This document shows, piece by piece, positions 11,997 to 23,461 of a stretch of DNA of 64,000 bases. Every line of letters begins with the position of its first letter. The stretch's first letter is position 1. The translations under genes and the position numbers were made by a program. The stretch comes from Holothuria scabra (taxonomy: Eukaryota; Echinodermata; Holothuroidea; Aspidochirotida; Holothuriidae). The notes beneath the pieces are model-generated. The model worked only from the letters and a program-made list of their open reading frames with translations. It ran no database searches and was not told the origin of the DNA. Location: NCBI GenBank assembly GCA_037179385.1, contig CM074190.1, forward strand, positions 7,454,284 to 7,518,283, read 5' to 3'.

Positions 11997-14959
11997 CGAA
12001 CTGATGAAGTTGGTTAAAATATTGGACACATGAAACTCATAAGATCACTGTGCCGGGGGAATCATCTTTTAATTTAAAGGACATGTAATTTCCCAAATGC
12101 TGATTAAGTAAGACCGATTTTATTAAATAATTATGACATCCTAATCAATCTTATTTCCAGTAGAATATGTGTCAATTTGTTGTATTTAAATTCACAAGCA
12201 TAATCCTTTCCGAACTTGAGTTTGCTAGTGGTTGGTTTTAATAAGCAATTGATATGGAATTGGAAGAGTTTTTACGGCCCCGATTTAAACAAACTCGAGG
12301 AACATAAAAGCATATTTTATGTTCTCTAGTTACATTTTAATACTCACAGCAGATCTGGAGAGGCTAATTAATGACGTTTACTAGTAAGGTTATCTGTCCC
12401 AATATGATCTATGAGAAGGCTGAGCATATTATTATAGAACTTAAGCTTTTGTAAAAGTCAATGGACGGAAGAATAAGAAAATGTTGTTTCAGAAATTTCT
12501 AGGGGTTTGTCCCTAAAAAACTCTTGGATAAGGTTTATTCCAATGTATAGCACCATATAAGAAAAATCTTAAAACCAGGAACCAATATTCATTTTGAATG
12601 TTTCATATTAGAAACATTTTTATTGAGTAATTACATGTAGAATGAATCCTAAACGAGATTCTATCAACTCCAGTAATTTTACCCACAGCTTTTGCTTGCT
12701 CTATAGAGACTGCAAACTAATTAAGTACAGTACGTAAAAGTTTCTTGAATTATGCAGACGTCAGCACAAATGGCGTTAAGTATTTTGAATGAGTATGTCT
12801 TTCGATATTAGCTTAATATAAGATAATATGGCTTAACTGCAACGGTGAATTTCATAAAAAGACGGTTCGAAATGCATTGCGCTGACCTTTAAAGAGATCA
12901 CTACACGTTACGATTGGAATAACACTTTTCGTGTCCTTGCTCTACTAGTTTAACCTTGTCACCATACCAGCCTAGTTTTCTTTCGTCTTAGAAACAAAAG
13001 GAAGTTTGACACACAAAGCATTGATACATAGTTGAGGGAATGAATATTGTCAACAAGTTTGCGAAAGATTTCGCAATGGAAGTAGTTGGTCTATAGCCCT
13101 TAGTGATTAGCACAGCGTGTCACCGGTATTCCCGGCAACCATGGCCGTACGGGACTCTTTCTCTCAAGGAAAAACTTTTCGCACGACTCCAGACCCTCCA
13201 CCAGGGCATAATCTCTGCATGAATTCTGCCCGTGGGGGGGGGGGGGGGGTGCGGTCCCTGGTCTCCCCGTTCCGCACGGCCATGTCTGCAACCTTGGCGT
13301 TTTTGGATTTTATTCAGATTTTGTTCTTAAGAATAAAATGATAGTTCCTCACAGGTCTGCGGGTAGAAGATCATCTGTAGCAGAAATGTAGAATCAGGCT
13401 TAATGTTAATGAAGCATTGTCAAGCACTAAAACAGCTGAGAGGTCTAACAATCTTTATCGTTGCTGATTATGTAGAGACAACTTCTCACTCACGACTCAC
13501 AACTTTAACATTAAAATGAGAATTTTTTTAACTGGCATGTAAGGCAAGATAATATTTGGACATTATAGGGGAATGAAACTTATTTAGGCCAAACTAAGCC
13601 TTAAAATGTATCTTTGTTGACAAGTACTCTCATTACTTAAAATGCTTCATGAAAATCGTGATTCTTTAAGACTGTACACAAAGAAGGCCTACGCTCCCTG
13701 ATTAAACATGAAAGACCGTATCATAGTAAGGAACATTTGTATTTTGCTCTCGTTATTATTATTATTACTGTTCCAAGAGTGAGGTAGGTTATAACAATAT
13801 TTCATTTATCGCATAAGTAATAACCTGCGCCGAAAACAAATATGGAGAGTGTTGCACACAGGACCGTGCCACAAACCAACACTGAAGTTAACTGAAGTTT
13901 GTAGCAGTGCTCCAGTATGACTATAGATAGCGCTCAGTGACGTCACTGCTAGACATCAGCAACGACCTTATTTGAGTGCGATCCTGAACGTAAATTACGG
14001 TTTTCCTCAAATATGGCTGAAATGTTTTACGTGAAAAGCTACTATAACGTCACGTAATAGCTTATCTATCGGTCCATTCATAGTAGAAGTTGCACAGGCT
14101 TCTGGATTGAACCCTTTGTTCTACGTACCTATTGGCCCTTTACGCACTTTCTAGAGAAATCGTACACAAAGCCTTTAATGCCATCTTTTATCTCTCATTC
14201 TGGGTAACACAGTGAATCATCCTTAAAAATTAAGTCCAAAATCATTTATAATCTAGATCTTTGTAAGGATAAGGCCACTTTTCTTTTATTCATCTTGTCA
14301 TAGAGTTAATCAAAAAATAAAGTACCTCTTTGTACGATGTCATGACCTGGACCCCAGTCAAACTAGTTTTAGTTTGTCCAATTACTAGATTTTCATAAAA
14401 CCTACCACTAGAAACTTGTAAATAAAACGTTCACTTTTGTTAATATAACCATACGTAAAATGACTTTAATAACATTTTGCAGGTATGTAAAGGAGCGGAG
14501 TGAGAGGTTAGCAAGGGCAGGAGCCCCCTATATTCGCAAAAATTGGCTCTCTTAATTCCTTAGAAGGAAAATCAATATAAAAAAAAGTGAATAAGATTGA
14601 TTTTTCAATCTATTAGATTTTAAGCTTTCAATCGAAATTGCAAACTGGTCCCTAATTCTGTTTAAAAAATTATAAGAGAGTGAAGAAAAGACGAAAAGTA
14701 GGGAAAAGAAGAAAGGAGGGCTCAACTCATGTTTTGCCTTCTCCTCTTAAAATACCATGCCCACCCCCTCCCCCACCCCCACCCCAGGTATGTATGTTTA
14801 TCCAATAAATTAATCCTTACTAAACACCAATTTCGATGGTATGACTTTAAATCGGTACTTTGTTTGCTTCAGTATATGAAATTCGATGGTTTTTGCGGGT
14901 TTCAAAAACATCAACCACTAAAACATGAACAAGATTAATCTTCTTTGGAAACAGCACAC
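11997..14959. other. intergenic with one small inverted-repeat fragment
   Basis: No gene is recognised. At 13139-13283 a short element has imperfect inverted ends, CATGGCCGTACGGGAC against CATGGCCGTGCGGAAC (14 of 16), around a run of about 16 G. A pyrimidine-rich CCCCACC run lies near 14760-14790. Confidence 0.4.
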
Positions 14960-16348
14960 TCAGGTCGAAGTTTGATAAACCTTCATCCATCGTTTACTGC
15001 TGCAACTCTTACAACTACCGTCCCATTTTCCCCCAAAGAAATCAAATGAACTTTTTTCATCTTCCGGAAGATTTGAGTTGAGTCTCTTGGCGATGGCGCA
15101 CAGCGTGGTATTTCTAAGTGGGTTAATAATGTGTTCCTGTATTTCTTCCGTTTGAACCTCTCCCTTCGTTCTCCAAGCAAGATGACGACGCAGTTTACTC
15201 TCATTTTGACTAATATCTATCATGTAATCTGTCATCTCTTTTAATGAATTAAATTGATCTATATGAAGAAACGAATTAGGAGGAGCAACTTTTTTGTAAT
15301 CCTTTAAAGGTGCTCCAACAACAACTGGTATCATTCCAAAGTCCAGACTCCTCCAAAATTTTTCACTTATGTATTCAGAACAACAACTATTTTCAAAACT
15401 TAAATAAAATCTGTAAGGTTCCATTACCTTGCGAAGAAGTTCCTTTCTTCTCCATGGTAACTCCATGGTTCCACATTTCCCGTAAGTATCAATTGGCATG
15501 TATTTCTGTAAGTCTTCAACAAATTTAGTTCGATTCCATTGTAAAGTTTCACAATGACTAGCAACCCAGGCCACCGACTTTTCCTTACTTTTTACCAAAG
15601 CATCCAATTTATGCTGTTGCAAATAAAGATTGTCTTTGTTTTTAAACCGTACGTATTTTCCGTAAGGAGATGGGAACGTCGAATCTGTCCTGTATGTGTC
15701 CGACCAGTCATACGAAACATTCCTATATTTTAATGGAGGTCTTAGTCCGGGAACGTAGTGCGGACTTTCCTGCGTGGACATGATCCACTTTTGTCCCTCG
15801 GGGCGAAGTTTGACAAGCTTGTCCCAAACATCATCGCTCATCCATTCAAATGTGTTTGTAAAAATAACCACATCCGATGACAAGATGTCCTCTGGTTTTT
15901 CTGTATAGGACACAAAAACACTACAAGCTACGTTGCTGCATTGGACACGAGCACCTTCCAATACATTTCTGATCCACCTTTTATTTCTGTGTTCTAGATT
16001 AGTCAAAACTTCTCTCCAATATGGAACGATTCCAAAAAACGTGATGTATTTTTTACAAGATGATGATGATGAATGTTTGCTACTGGTTGTGTGGGACTTG
16101 CTAGATTGCACAGCTACCAAAGACGTCTTTGGTTCAATATCTTCTGTGTAAGAATCGGGAGATGAGAAAAACAAGTCCCTTCTCACTTCATGACGGAGCT
16201 GTTCTGGCGTCCCGAGGGAGAATATGTAACAATAACCCAAAAATAGCACAAATGCTCCTTGTAAAGCTATCCCAAATTTTAACTTAGCTGAGAGAGAAGA
16301 TAATCTCATTGATCCTCGCAATAACACAAATCCAGTTGCACCTTTCAT
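14960..16348 (-). CDS. alpha-1,3-fucosyltransferase (GT10), intronless
   Basis: Transfers fucose from GDP-fucose to a glycan acceptor in the Golgi lumen; the acceptor cannot be told from sequence. The 462-aa protein is type II. A short cytosolic tail is followed by a membrane anchor at about residues 25-46, then a Ser/Thr/Lys-rich stem (about 58-98). The N-terminal GT10 region has QESPHYV (193-199) and YDWSDTYRTDS..PYG (213-230). The C-terminal nucleotide-binding domain has FYLSFENSCCSEYISEKFW (314-332) and IPVVVGAP (340-347). N-glycosylation sequons lie at 210, 272, 382 and 413. A Cys pair near 446-449 fits the C-terminal disulfide usual in the family. The ATG at 16348 is the first in frame; four further open codons upstream begin with TTG, not a normal start. 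A second ATG at residue 14 is possible. The family often has DYITEK where this has EYISEK, a conservative change. No frameshift or stop, so it looks functional. Confidence 0.93.
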   Translation of the reverse strand: MKGATGFVLLRGSMRLSSLSAKLKFGIALQGAFVLFLGYCYIFSLGTPEQLRHEVRRDLFFSSPDSYTEDIEPKTSLVAVQSSKSHTTSSKHSSSSSCKKYITFFGIVPYWREVLTNLEHRNKRWIRNVLEGARVQCSNVACSVFVSYTEKPEDILSSDVVIFTNTFEWMSDDVWDKLVKLRPEGQKWIMSTQESPHYVPGLRPPLKYRNVSYDWSDTYRTDSTFPSPYGKYVRFKNKDNLYLQQHKLDALVKSKEKSVAWVASHCETLQWNRTKFVEDLQKYMPIDTYGKCGTMELPWRRKELLRKVMEPYRFYLSFENSCCSEYISEKFWRSLDFGMIPVVVGAPLKDYKKVAPPNSFLHIDQFNSLKEMTDYMIDISQNESKLRRHLAWRTKGEVQTEEIQEHIINPLRNTTLCAIAKRLNSNLPEDEKSSFDFFGGKWDGSCKSCSSKRWMKVYQTST

Positions 16349-18925
16349 TGTAAAATTCAAATTTGCATTATCAGATCTGCAAGTTAAGATGTGAATCGCT
16401 TTTTGACTTCGTCAAATGCATATCGTTAAACTGACCGGCGTTGAAATAAATGTGAATCGAGGTAACTGCATACCAACAAAAGCCATATCTTCCTTCCAAA
16501 AGTTACTCGAAAAAGTTTCGACAGCCAACTTTCCACATGTATTGGCTGTGAGAACAAGAACCGATGAAAATAAATAAGCTTAATTGCTTCCAGTCCCTTA
16601 TGAAATAAATTTTGCTCGATTTATTAATTTCTGCACATAATCGAGATATTTTACGATGACAGTCGCTACTTCACTTCAAGCATGTAAACGAATATAAAAG
16701 AATCAGCCGGCGTGCATGAACACTCCAACTAAATTCGTTTGATCAAGGAGTTGTCTTTGACGTTTGGTGGTTTAATAAACCAATAATGCGGTGCCTACAA
16801 TGGCATTCATTGAACCTGTATCCTTTTGTGTCTGGCAGAGAGTTTAATTGAACCCCAATAGGTCACTAAATCGTACAGATTTTGCCGGCATGTCTACAAT
16901 TCAGGAAACCTGGGCACAGATAAGCTGGTACAGATTGACTGCTGTTATTGCTCAACACGCCTAAACTTTACCAAGATTATAGGAGCTGATCGTAAATGAC
17001 CCGAACTTTATCGGTCGTATCAAATTGACAGATATAAAAGTATTTGGATCGATCGGGATTTTTGGCCTGTTAAGTGGAAATAACAGCTTCATAAGGCTGG
17101 ATTCATTAGGTTTGTCTTATACTATACAGTCATATGCTTTCAAGTGGCTGATTAGACTGTTAACACCTGTGCACTGTAAAGTAAACGTCTGTTTTTACTT
17201 ATTTTATTACAATAAAAACAACTGTTTTTGATTATGATATGAACTTATAGTTTTGTTCATTCAAATGCCAGCGCTGGAATGTTCTTAGCATTCCATGAAA
17301 TCTGAACTAATCCACAAAGACATATCTACATTTCGGACAGTTCTCTCCAGATTTACGAGCTATAAATTAGGAACAAATCCAGTTAGAACAGCTCGATTTT
17401 TTCCATGGGTGTTGGGAGGGTGTAAACATTCAAATTTCCCGATTTTTCTTTTAAATGTGGACACTACCGTATTAGGGACGTAATTTTTTCCGAATTAGCG
17501 TTTTGGAATCTAATAAGTATGAAACTTTTACTGGAGAGAAATTGAACTGCCACTGAACGCGATTTGAGAAAATCACACTGATTTGACTGGTGTCACAAAT
17601 GGAAAATTTGCGAATCTTTCATTTTTCAGAACCACAGGCGACCCCCCTTCTCCCACTACAGCTTTTCCACTGAACAAATCGGTTATCTTTAATTAAATAT
17701 TCAGTCTATGAATGAAAATAAGCCTTATTGGTTTCATAATTTCCATACCAAATTTAAGATTTGTCACTAACGTAAATAAAATCCTTTCCATTTTTTTCAA
17801 TCAAAAGAATTTTTAATGTTTAATGTTCAAATTTTGCTAGTGCCGTGTCTTCTGTGCCAGTAATATATTACACAAAAAGGTTACTAATTAGGGCGGAATC
17901 CTAGTAAGTGACACTTTGAGCGAGACTCGGATGATCAGCTGGCGTGTTGCGTTTCAAACAAAGAGACGTGTGGATCATCAAATCATCTTTCTACATCCAT
18001 CCATCTTTCACCAGGCTACACCTTCTGGCCGCTTTAACTGAGAGAAATACGGTGACCTTTACATCGCTATTTACTTAAAAGAACAGCCAAACCTTAACCA
18101 TGGAAGTACTTCCATATGCTTTAACTTTAGAAAGGATGTGCGGTTTTCACTGGTCACGTGACCTTAACTACGCTAATAGTACTCCTAGTTGTTAACTAGT
18201 CCTACTCAATTAATTCTGCTATTCGTGCAACTATACTTGCTCACCCACCATACACTCAGTATCTTTTGTTCGGGAAAACAATGCAAGATACTTAGTAGAA
18301 GAAGGGATAAGGGAATGGAAGCAAGTGTACATAGAACTGAAAATGAACACTGAGGGAATTTTTAATTTCCTTTAAATGAAAACAACCGTTGATATAATTC
18401 AGAGAGGGAAATTTTTGTGTTTAGGTGTCAATTTCGTATTAACATTATATTAAAATAGGTTTTAATTCAAGTTGTAAAAATAATTTAACTTTAATAACAT
18501 ATAGCAACAGCGCTGTACTTGTCACCCTTATTTTGTGGAGAAAAACGAGTTTTCACCTATCTGACACTAAGCCATCGCAAATTCGCAACAATGATTCCTC
18601 TATCTATGTAGGGGCCTACAAGTTTTGATTTGAAAATCAAATGATTGTTCCATACCAATGCATTATTCATGAAATATAACAGATTGTTAAATCACACCCT
18701 ACTTATACAATGTATATTTTCACACGATATGAGTCCACAACCGGCATACTCAATTGTGGTCCATGGCATAAGGAGTAAATGGAATTACTGAAGCATTTAA
18801 TCTATGCTTTGTAAGTTTTCAGGAAAGTCTTGTTTAACCTTAGTCCGTAGCGGCGGTTGAGTAATTATTAAAAACTTTTGACTGTTGATAATACGTTGTT
18901 TTTAATCAGACACCTTGCAATCAAA
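16349..18925. other. intergenic upstream of the fucosyltransferase, nothing recognised
   Basis: The fucosyltransferase promoter should lie in the first part of this stretch, but I see no convincing TATA box or upstream exon. The rest is AT-rich without recognisable features. Confidence 0.4.
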
Positions 18926-19300
18926 GCAGTGGCGTACCCAGGATGAAATTTTTAGGGGGCCTAGGTACTGTAACAAGTGGGGGCCTGGTACCTCCGAGGG
19001 TCAGGCACTGCAGAACTATCTATGGGGAGCCCCCACCATCGGTTGGCGCGGAGTGTACAAGAAAATTTTGGGCTTTAAAACCCCTCCAGATGGCCGGAAG
19101 AGGCACTTCTCGCGTGTTTTAAGCTGGATATACCCAGCCTTGAAATACGAATCTCATGTCTACCACTTCTCAAATAATGAGAATAAAAAATCAATCTACG
19201 AAAAATGGTAATACATACACTTTTTAGGGACCCCAAAACTGGGCACTTCTGATCTGTGGCCGGGGGGATGAGACTAAAGGGGACTGGTATCTCCATTTCC
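18926..19300 (+). repeat. solo element carrying one unit of the foldback subrepeat
   Basis: It starts near GCAGTGGCGTACCCAGG. At about 19025-19125 it holds a sequence parallel to the subrepeat of the 43945-48274 palindrome: CCCACCATCGGTTGGCGCGG, then GTGTACAAGAAAATTTTGG, then CCTCCAGATGGCCGG, in the same order as at 44170-44250. It shows that the subrepeat exists outside the palindrome. The right boundary is uncertain. Confidence 0.55.
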
Positions 19301-20325
19301 CTTGGGAAAAATCGTAAACTTCAGGAGGACGTGAATCGCAAATGTGGCAATATTTGAATGGATTTCAGCTAAAGCAGTACCTTACCCTTTAACAGGAAAA
19401 CCAGAAGTAGTTGTATCCCCCTCGGAGAAACTTTCTTTGCGTTTGCGTATTTAGTAATCGGTACATTACGTTGAATGTCTAAATTAAAATACTACGAATA
19501 AATCTCTCAAAATATTTGGACGCAAATAAAGCAGAAGTATGGATCATGAGGGAAACACATGAAATCCGGACCTTGTGGACATTTCCGCCCGGACGCCAGT
19601 GCCAACTAGTAAAACAGGACTTTTCGAAAAAAACGTTCTACAGGGCACTTGTCATATGCAGGACTGAGGCACGACATAGGCCTACTTGTTAAGGATGGGG
19701 GAAGAATTATCCGAAGGCTACTAGTACCTTACCTTTACCTGCTTACGGCATATTTTGTGTACGGTAAAGTATAGGGATGGTCGTGTAAGAATGATCTCCA
19801 GTGTATGATTGCCTTATTTTCAGTAAATCAATCAGCCATCCGAAAGGCAGAAAGGGTCTTAACCTAGCAAAGTCACATTGAAGTTTGTTGTCCGACTTTC
19901 GTTTCATCTTCGAGTGAAATGCAATAAACGACAGTGCTGATTACATACGGTATCTAATTTAGTGAAAGTAGGCATTTTGAAGTTATTACTTGATCTCATA
20001 CGTGCGCACAAAATGTGTTTTACACACATTCATGCATGTTATTTTTTTAATTGTTACACATTTTATTCATTTACTGTTTTTGGAGGAAATGCTTCAAAAT
20101 TTATTTCCGTTCAAACATTTTATTTTTTTCAATTACTTTATCAGGACGCAAAAAATCTGGGGAGGGTGCTGAAGAAAATATGGGGGCCTTTGAAGTAATT
20201 GTATCTAGTTTGTAAATCTAGGAGGGCGCCCTTGTCCGTTTACGTATTCCTATAGAAAAAGTGTGTGGAAACGTTAAGGCGAAACTAATAAAACTAATGT
20301 TTCGCCCCAAAATTTTTCTCCCTAA
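19301..20325. other. intergenic, nothing recognised
   Basis: AT-rich sequence without a recognisable gene. Near 20150-20235 there is a GGGGGCC-rich patch that may be a worn copy of the 18926 family. Confidence 0.4.
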
Positions 20326-20608
20326 GCATGGGCGTCCGCAGAATAAAGTCAGGGGGCAAAATTTCTAGGAGGGGCAAAACCTCCAAGTCACCATGAATTG
20401 ACACAAAGCATGCGAAAATTTCAGCCCAAAATGCCTCCCAGATCGCCGGAAATGGCATTTCTAAAGCCCTTTTTCGCATAGAAACTTGGAAAACACGTTT
20501 TGTTCGGGTTTTTGCTTTGATTTTTATACGTTTTTTCAAATTTTTTATTTTCCATGGGAGAGGGGGACAAGTGCCCCCCTTGCCCATACCTGCGAACGTC
20601 CATGCCCC
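20326..20608. mobile_element. ~283-bp miniature inverted-repeat element
   Basis: The left end reads GCATGGGCGTCCGCAG and the right end, reversed, reads GGCATGGACGTTCGCAGG, an imperfect terminal inverted repeat of about 16 bp. Just inside are GGGGGCAAAA on the left and GTGCCCCCCTTGCCC on the right. The interior includes CCTCCCAGATCGCCGGAAAT near 20434, the same short block found in the foldback subrepeat and in the 18926 element. There is no transposase. Confidence 0.6.
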
Positions 20609-23296
20609 TGAGGTCGACTTTTTAACAACAACCGTCCCCCTAAGTGCCGAATTAGGCAGTTGACATCAAATGTACCAGGGAGGTGGTAATACTATTCCCT
20701 GCAGTGCATACATGGCTACTGTCCCAGTAAAGTATGGCGCCTCATGGTGGTGACTTTCAATGGTGACATATATTGTAAATGTCAGATTAAAGCTCAATAG
20801 GATTGCCTCCACACTGACTTTTGGTTTACCTAATTTGTTATGTTTGCCTCCTGCTAGTCAATCTGTAAATACTGGTGTATATTTTATTTTTAAAAATTAG
20901 TTCGGTACAGTATATGTACTTTTGTTCAGGATCGCAATTAAGTTCGTCCTTCAAGGAAACAAAAAATAGTTGGGTGAAAAACATGCATACGTTGCTTAAG
21001 AAAGTATGCCCATGGAAGTAGTAGGTAGTGGTATGCCTAAGGAGGGTTTTTGGACTAGCGTTCGAGTAATTTTTACCCAAAAGTAAGTATTACCCAGACG
21101 TGCTCATTTGTTTTAGAGTTAAAGATATCCGATCAGAATATCTAGGTATCAATGTCTTTATCACCCATTGCAAGAGCACTTTGTGTTTGTTTTACAAATT
21201 ACCACCGTCCTTGTGTGGTGTGTGTACATAACTGGTCTTCTTTGCTGTCATTTTGTGACGTCACAGAAGCGCCATTAACCCATATCACACGATACAGGAC
21301 AGTGATTTTTACTCGGTCGTCAAGACAACGTAAAAAATACAACGTAGAAATTGAACATCACGAGAGTCCAGTTTGATTTGACGGAATGGAATGGAATTAG
21401 TCAAACAGTTGAATAGCTCACAACAATAAATTATAGAACCCTACGACAAACAAAACAGAAGAAAGCGATTTTATACCAAAGTGAGAATTTTGCCCGTTAC
21501 AGCTGTAAAATTGGCAACAAACGAGTACCCGTTTAGTTGAATAACGTGACTGTTTGAAGGTCTTTGTACCTATTTTTGCACGGGGGAACAGTGGAAACTG
21601 AGAGAAAACAATCTAGTGCCCTACCATTGGAAAGAAGACGCTAGATATAACCAGGTGTAGCTTAAAGCTCATCATACTATAACTAGCAATATCATACGAA
21701 CACTTACACACAACAACCTACCCACCCTCGTTACTAATGAACATCTCGGATGATTTTCATTACGAGAGCTACATAAGAATCCTCACTTTGGATGATTTGT
21801 AGATTATCAGACATTTTTTAACTTTACAAGTGTGACCTTCGTGAATATTTATAGCTAAATGTCGCATTAAAAACATATTGGCACATGAGGTTACAGAGAC
21901 TTCTGAACCTATTTTGGAATATAGACCAACCCGATTAGCGCTTGTGTTTAGTGACTGCGGGGGCCAGTACTGTGTCCATTCGCCTTAAATCGTCTTCATT
22001 TATTGTCTACATGAGTTTTAAACACTCATATTCAGTGAACTTGAAGAAATCATGATACAAGTTTGTGTACAACCAATCATGATACAGGGAGGCAAAGAAA
22101 TTGAAAGGTCAAAAGGTTATATACCCCAGCTATGGCCTACTGAAATCAGACTATCACTCGCTGTCCGGATTCGTGTAAAGGAAATCTGTCACAAATACTT
22201 TCCAATATCCCTTACTGATGTACACCAGAAGAAAAAGAGAAATCAACCAAAACATAATGAGACGAAATCAATACGTCGACATAAATTACAATTTCAGTAA
22301 AAAAGTTATAATCTCGACCCACACATGAATTAGGTCATTGCATATGTTATAAGAAAATTGATTGATTTTCTTGAAACTTTTCTTGGATTCACTCTTCAGT
22401 TGCTTGCTTCTTCCAATGGTCACGTGGTAACTAGAGCTTCCGACTTACAGTCAGTAGTCCTCACCAGGACTTGCCGAAGAATTTAAAAAGGGCGTAAGCC
22501 AAGACGAGGGAAAACAGTGAACCACAAATGGAAAAGAGCCGTATTAGCCTAAGCCGGACTTAAACCAATTGGCTAGAAACAGAGCCGTAAAACACCATCT
22601 AACCTAACCTAACCCAACAGTCAAATTCATTGACAAATCTTTCAGAACTACTCTCCATTGAAAAATTCCTTCGTATTGATATGTCAGACCAAAGAGGTAT
22701 TATCGTAATACCTCCATGGCCAGACAGGGGACCAAGGTCCCCGACATAGGGGCAATAACTTGAATCCCAAAACGCCAAACAGATAAGTACAGACAAATTT
22801 AGATGGAGGAAAAATTCGGCTTGCATTGTTGAAAACTTTTGGATGTTTATATTGAAGAAATTTGAAAAAAAAAGTATTTTGTGGAGAAAATGTAAAAAAG
22901 TGGGAATTTTTCAAACAAAGTTTATGTTCTTAATTGAGAACTTGCTAACACCGAATGGTCTGTCATCATGGTCTGACGTTGTGATTGGTCACCGTATGGA
23001 TGAGGCTGTCTAATCTTCAGTGCATCTAGGTGGAGTCTTTTCACCCGAACAACACGGAATTACGTTTTAATCTCAGCTAAAAGACCCCTTCAAAGTCTGT
23101 TTATTCTTGTAAATATTCAGCTTAAAAAGGAAAAACGAAGAACTGGAACATACGGTTTACATTAGTTGTCAAATAAGCCCTTTAAGTAGTATGGCAACAT
23201 AAGCAAGTTGGATTCCAGTTCAAACGTCAGATCAAAAACAATGAACATCTTTTTTTTTTAATTTTTCGATCGTCTACGGTATCTTCTAGTTGCCAT
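20609..23296. other. intergenic downstream of the quinone oxidoreductase gene
   Basis: No gene is recognised apart from the protein-like block at about 22094-22180 listed separately. The 3' UTR of the quinone oxidoreductase gene should begin at 23296 going down. An ATTAAA on the minus strand at 23257-23262 is a weak candidate polyadenylation signal. Confidence 0.4.
22094..22180 (+). repeat. protein-like repeat block, copy 1 (EIERxKG..PQLWPTEIR)
   Basis: An open frame reads EIERSKG then PQLWPTEIRLSLAVRIR. The same peptide pattern appears on the minus strand at 62536-62622 (EIERLKG then PQLWPTEIRPSLAVRIR). The two DNA copies are clearly homologous over about 85 bp. Many of the differing codons are synonymous, which hints that the repeat descends from a protein-coding element. 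No family recognised. Confidence 0.5.
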
Positions 23297-23461
23297 TTAC
23301 TCTACGGAAACAACAACTTTTCCCAAAGCACCTTTCCTATTGGCCATGTCAATATGAGATTGTGGAATATCACTAAACTTGTAAACTTTTCCGACGTAAG
23401 GCTTCAACCATCCTTCCTCGCAGTACTTGTAAATATCATCAGCATTCTCTTGTCTCTCCTC
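23297..23461 (-). CDS. cryz: quinone oxidoreductase exon 7 (terminal)
   Basis: Encodes residues 274-327 plus a TAA stop (23299-23297). It starts after the acceptor TATCTTTCAG with EERQENADDIY and ends GKVVVSVE. It carries the C-terminal helix and strand of the reductase fold (GWLKPYVGKVYKFSDI). Confidence 0.9.
   Translation of the reverse strand, partial: EERQENADDIYKYCEEGWLKPYVGKVYKFSDIPQSHIDMANRKGALGKVVVSVE

Noticed and set aside
16349..16360. Start of the fucosyltransferase four codons further upstream
   Set aside because: That codon is TTG. The first in-frame ATG is at 16348, which leaves a normal type II signal-anchor N-terminus.
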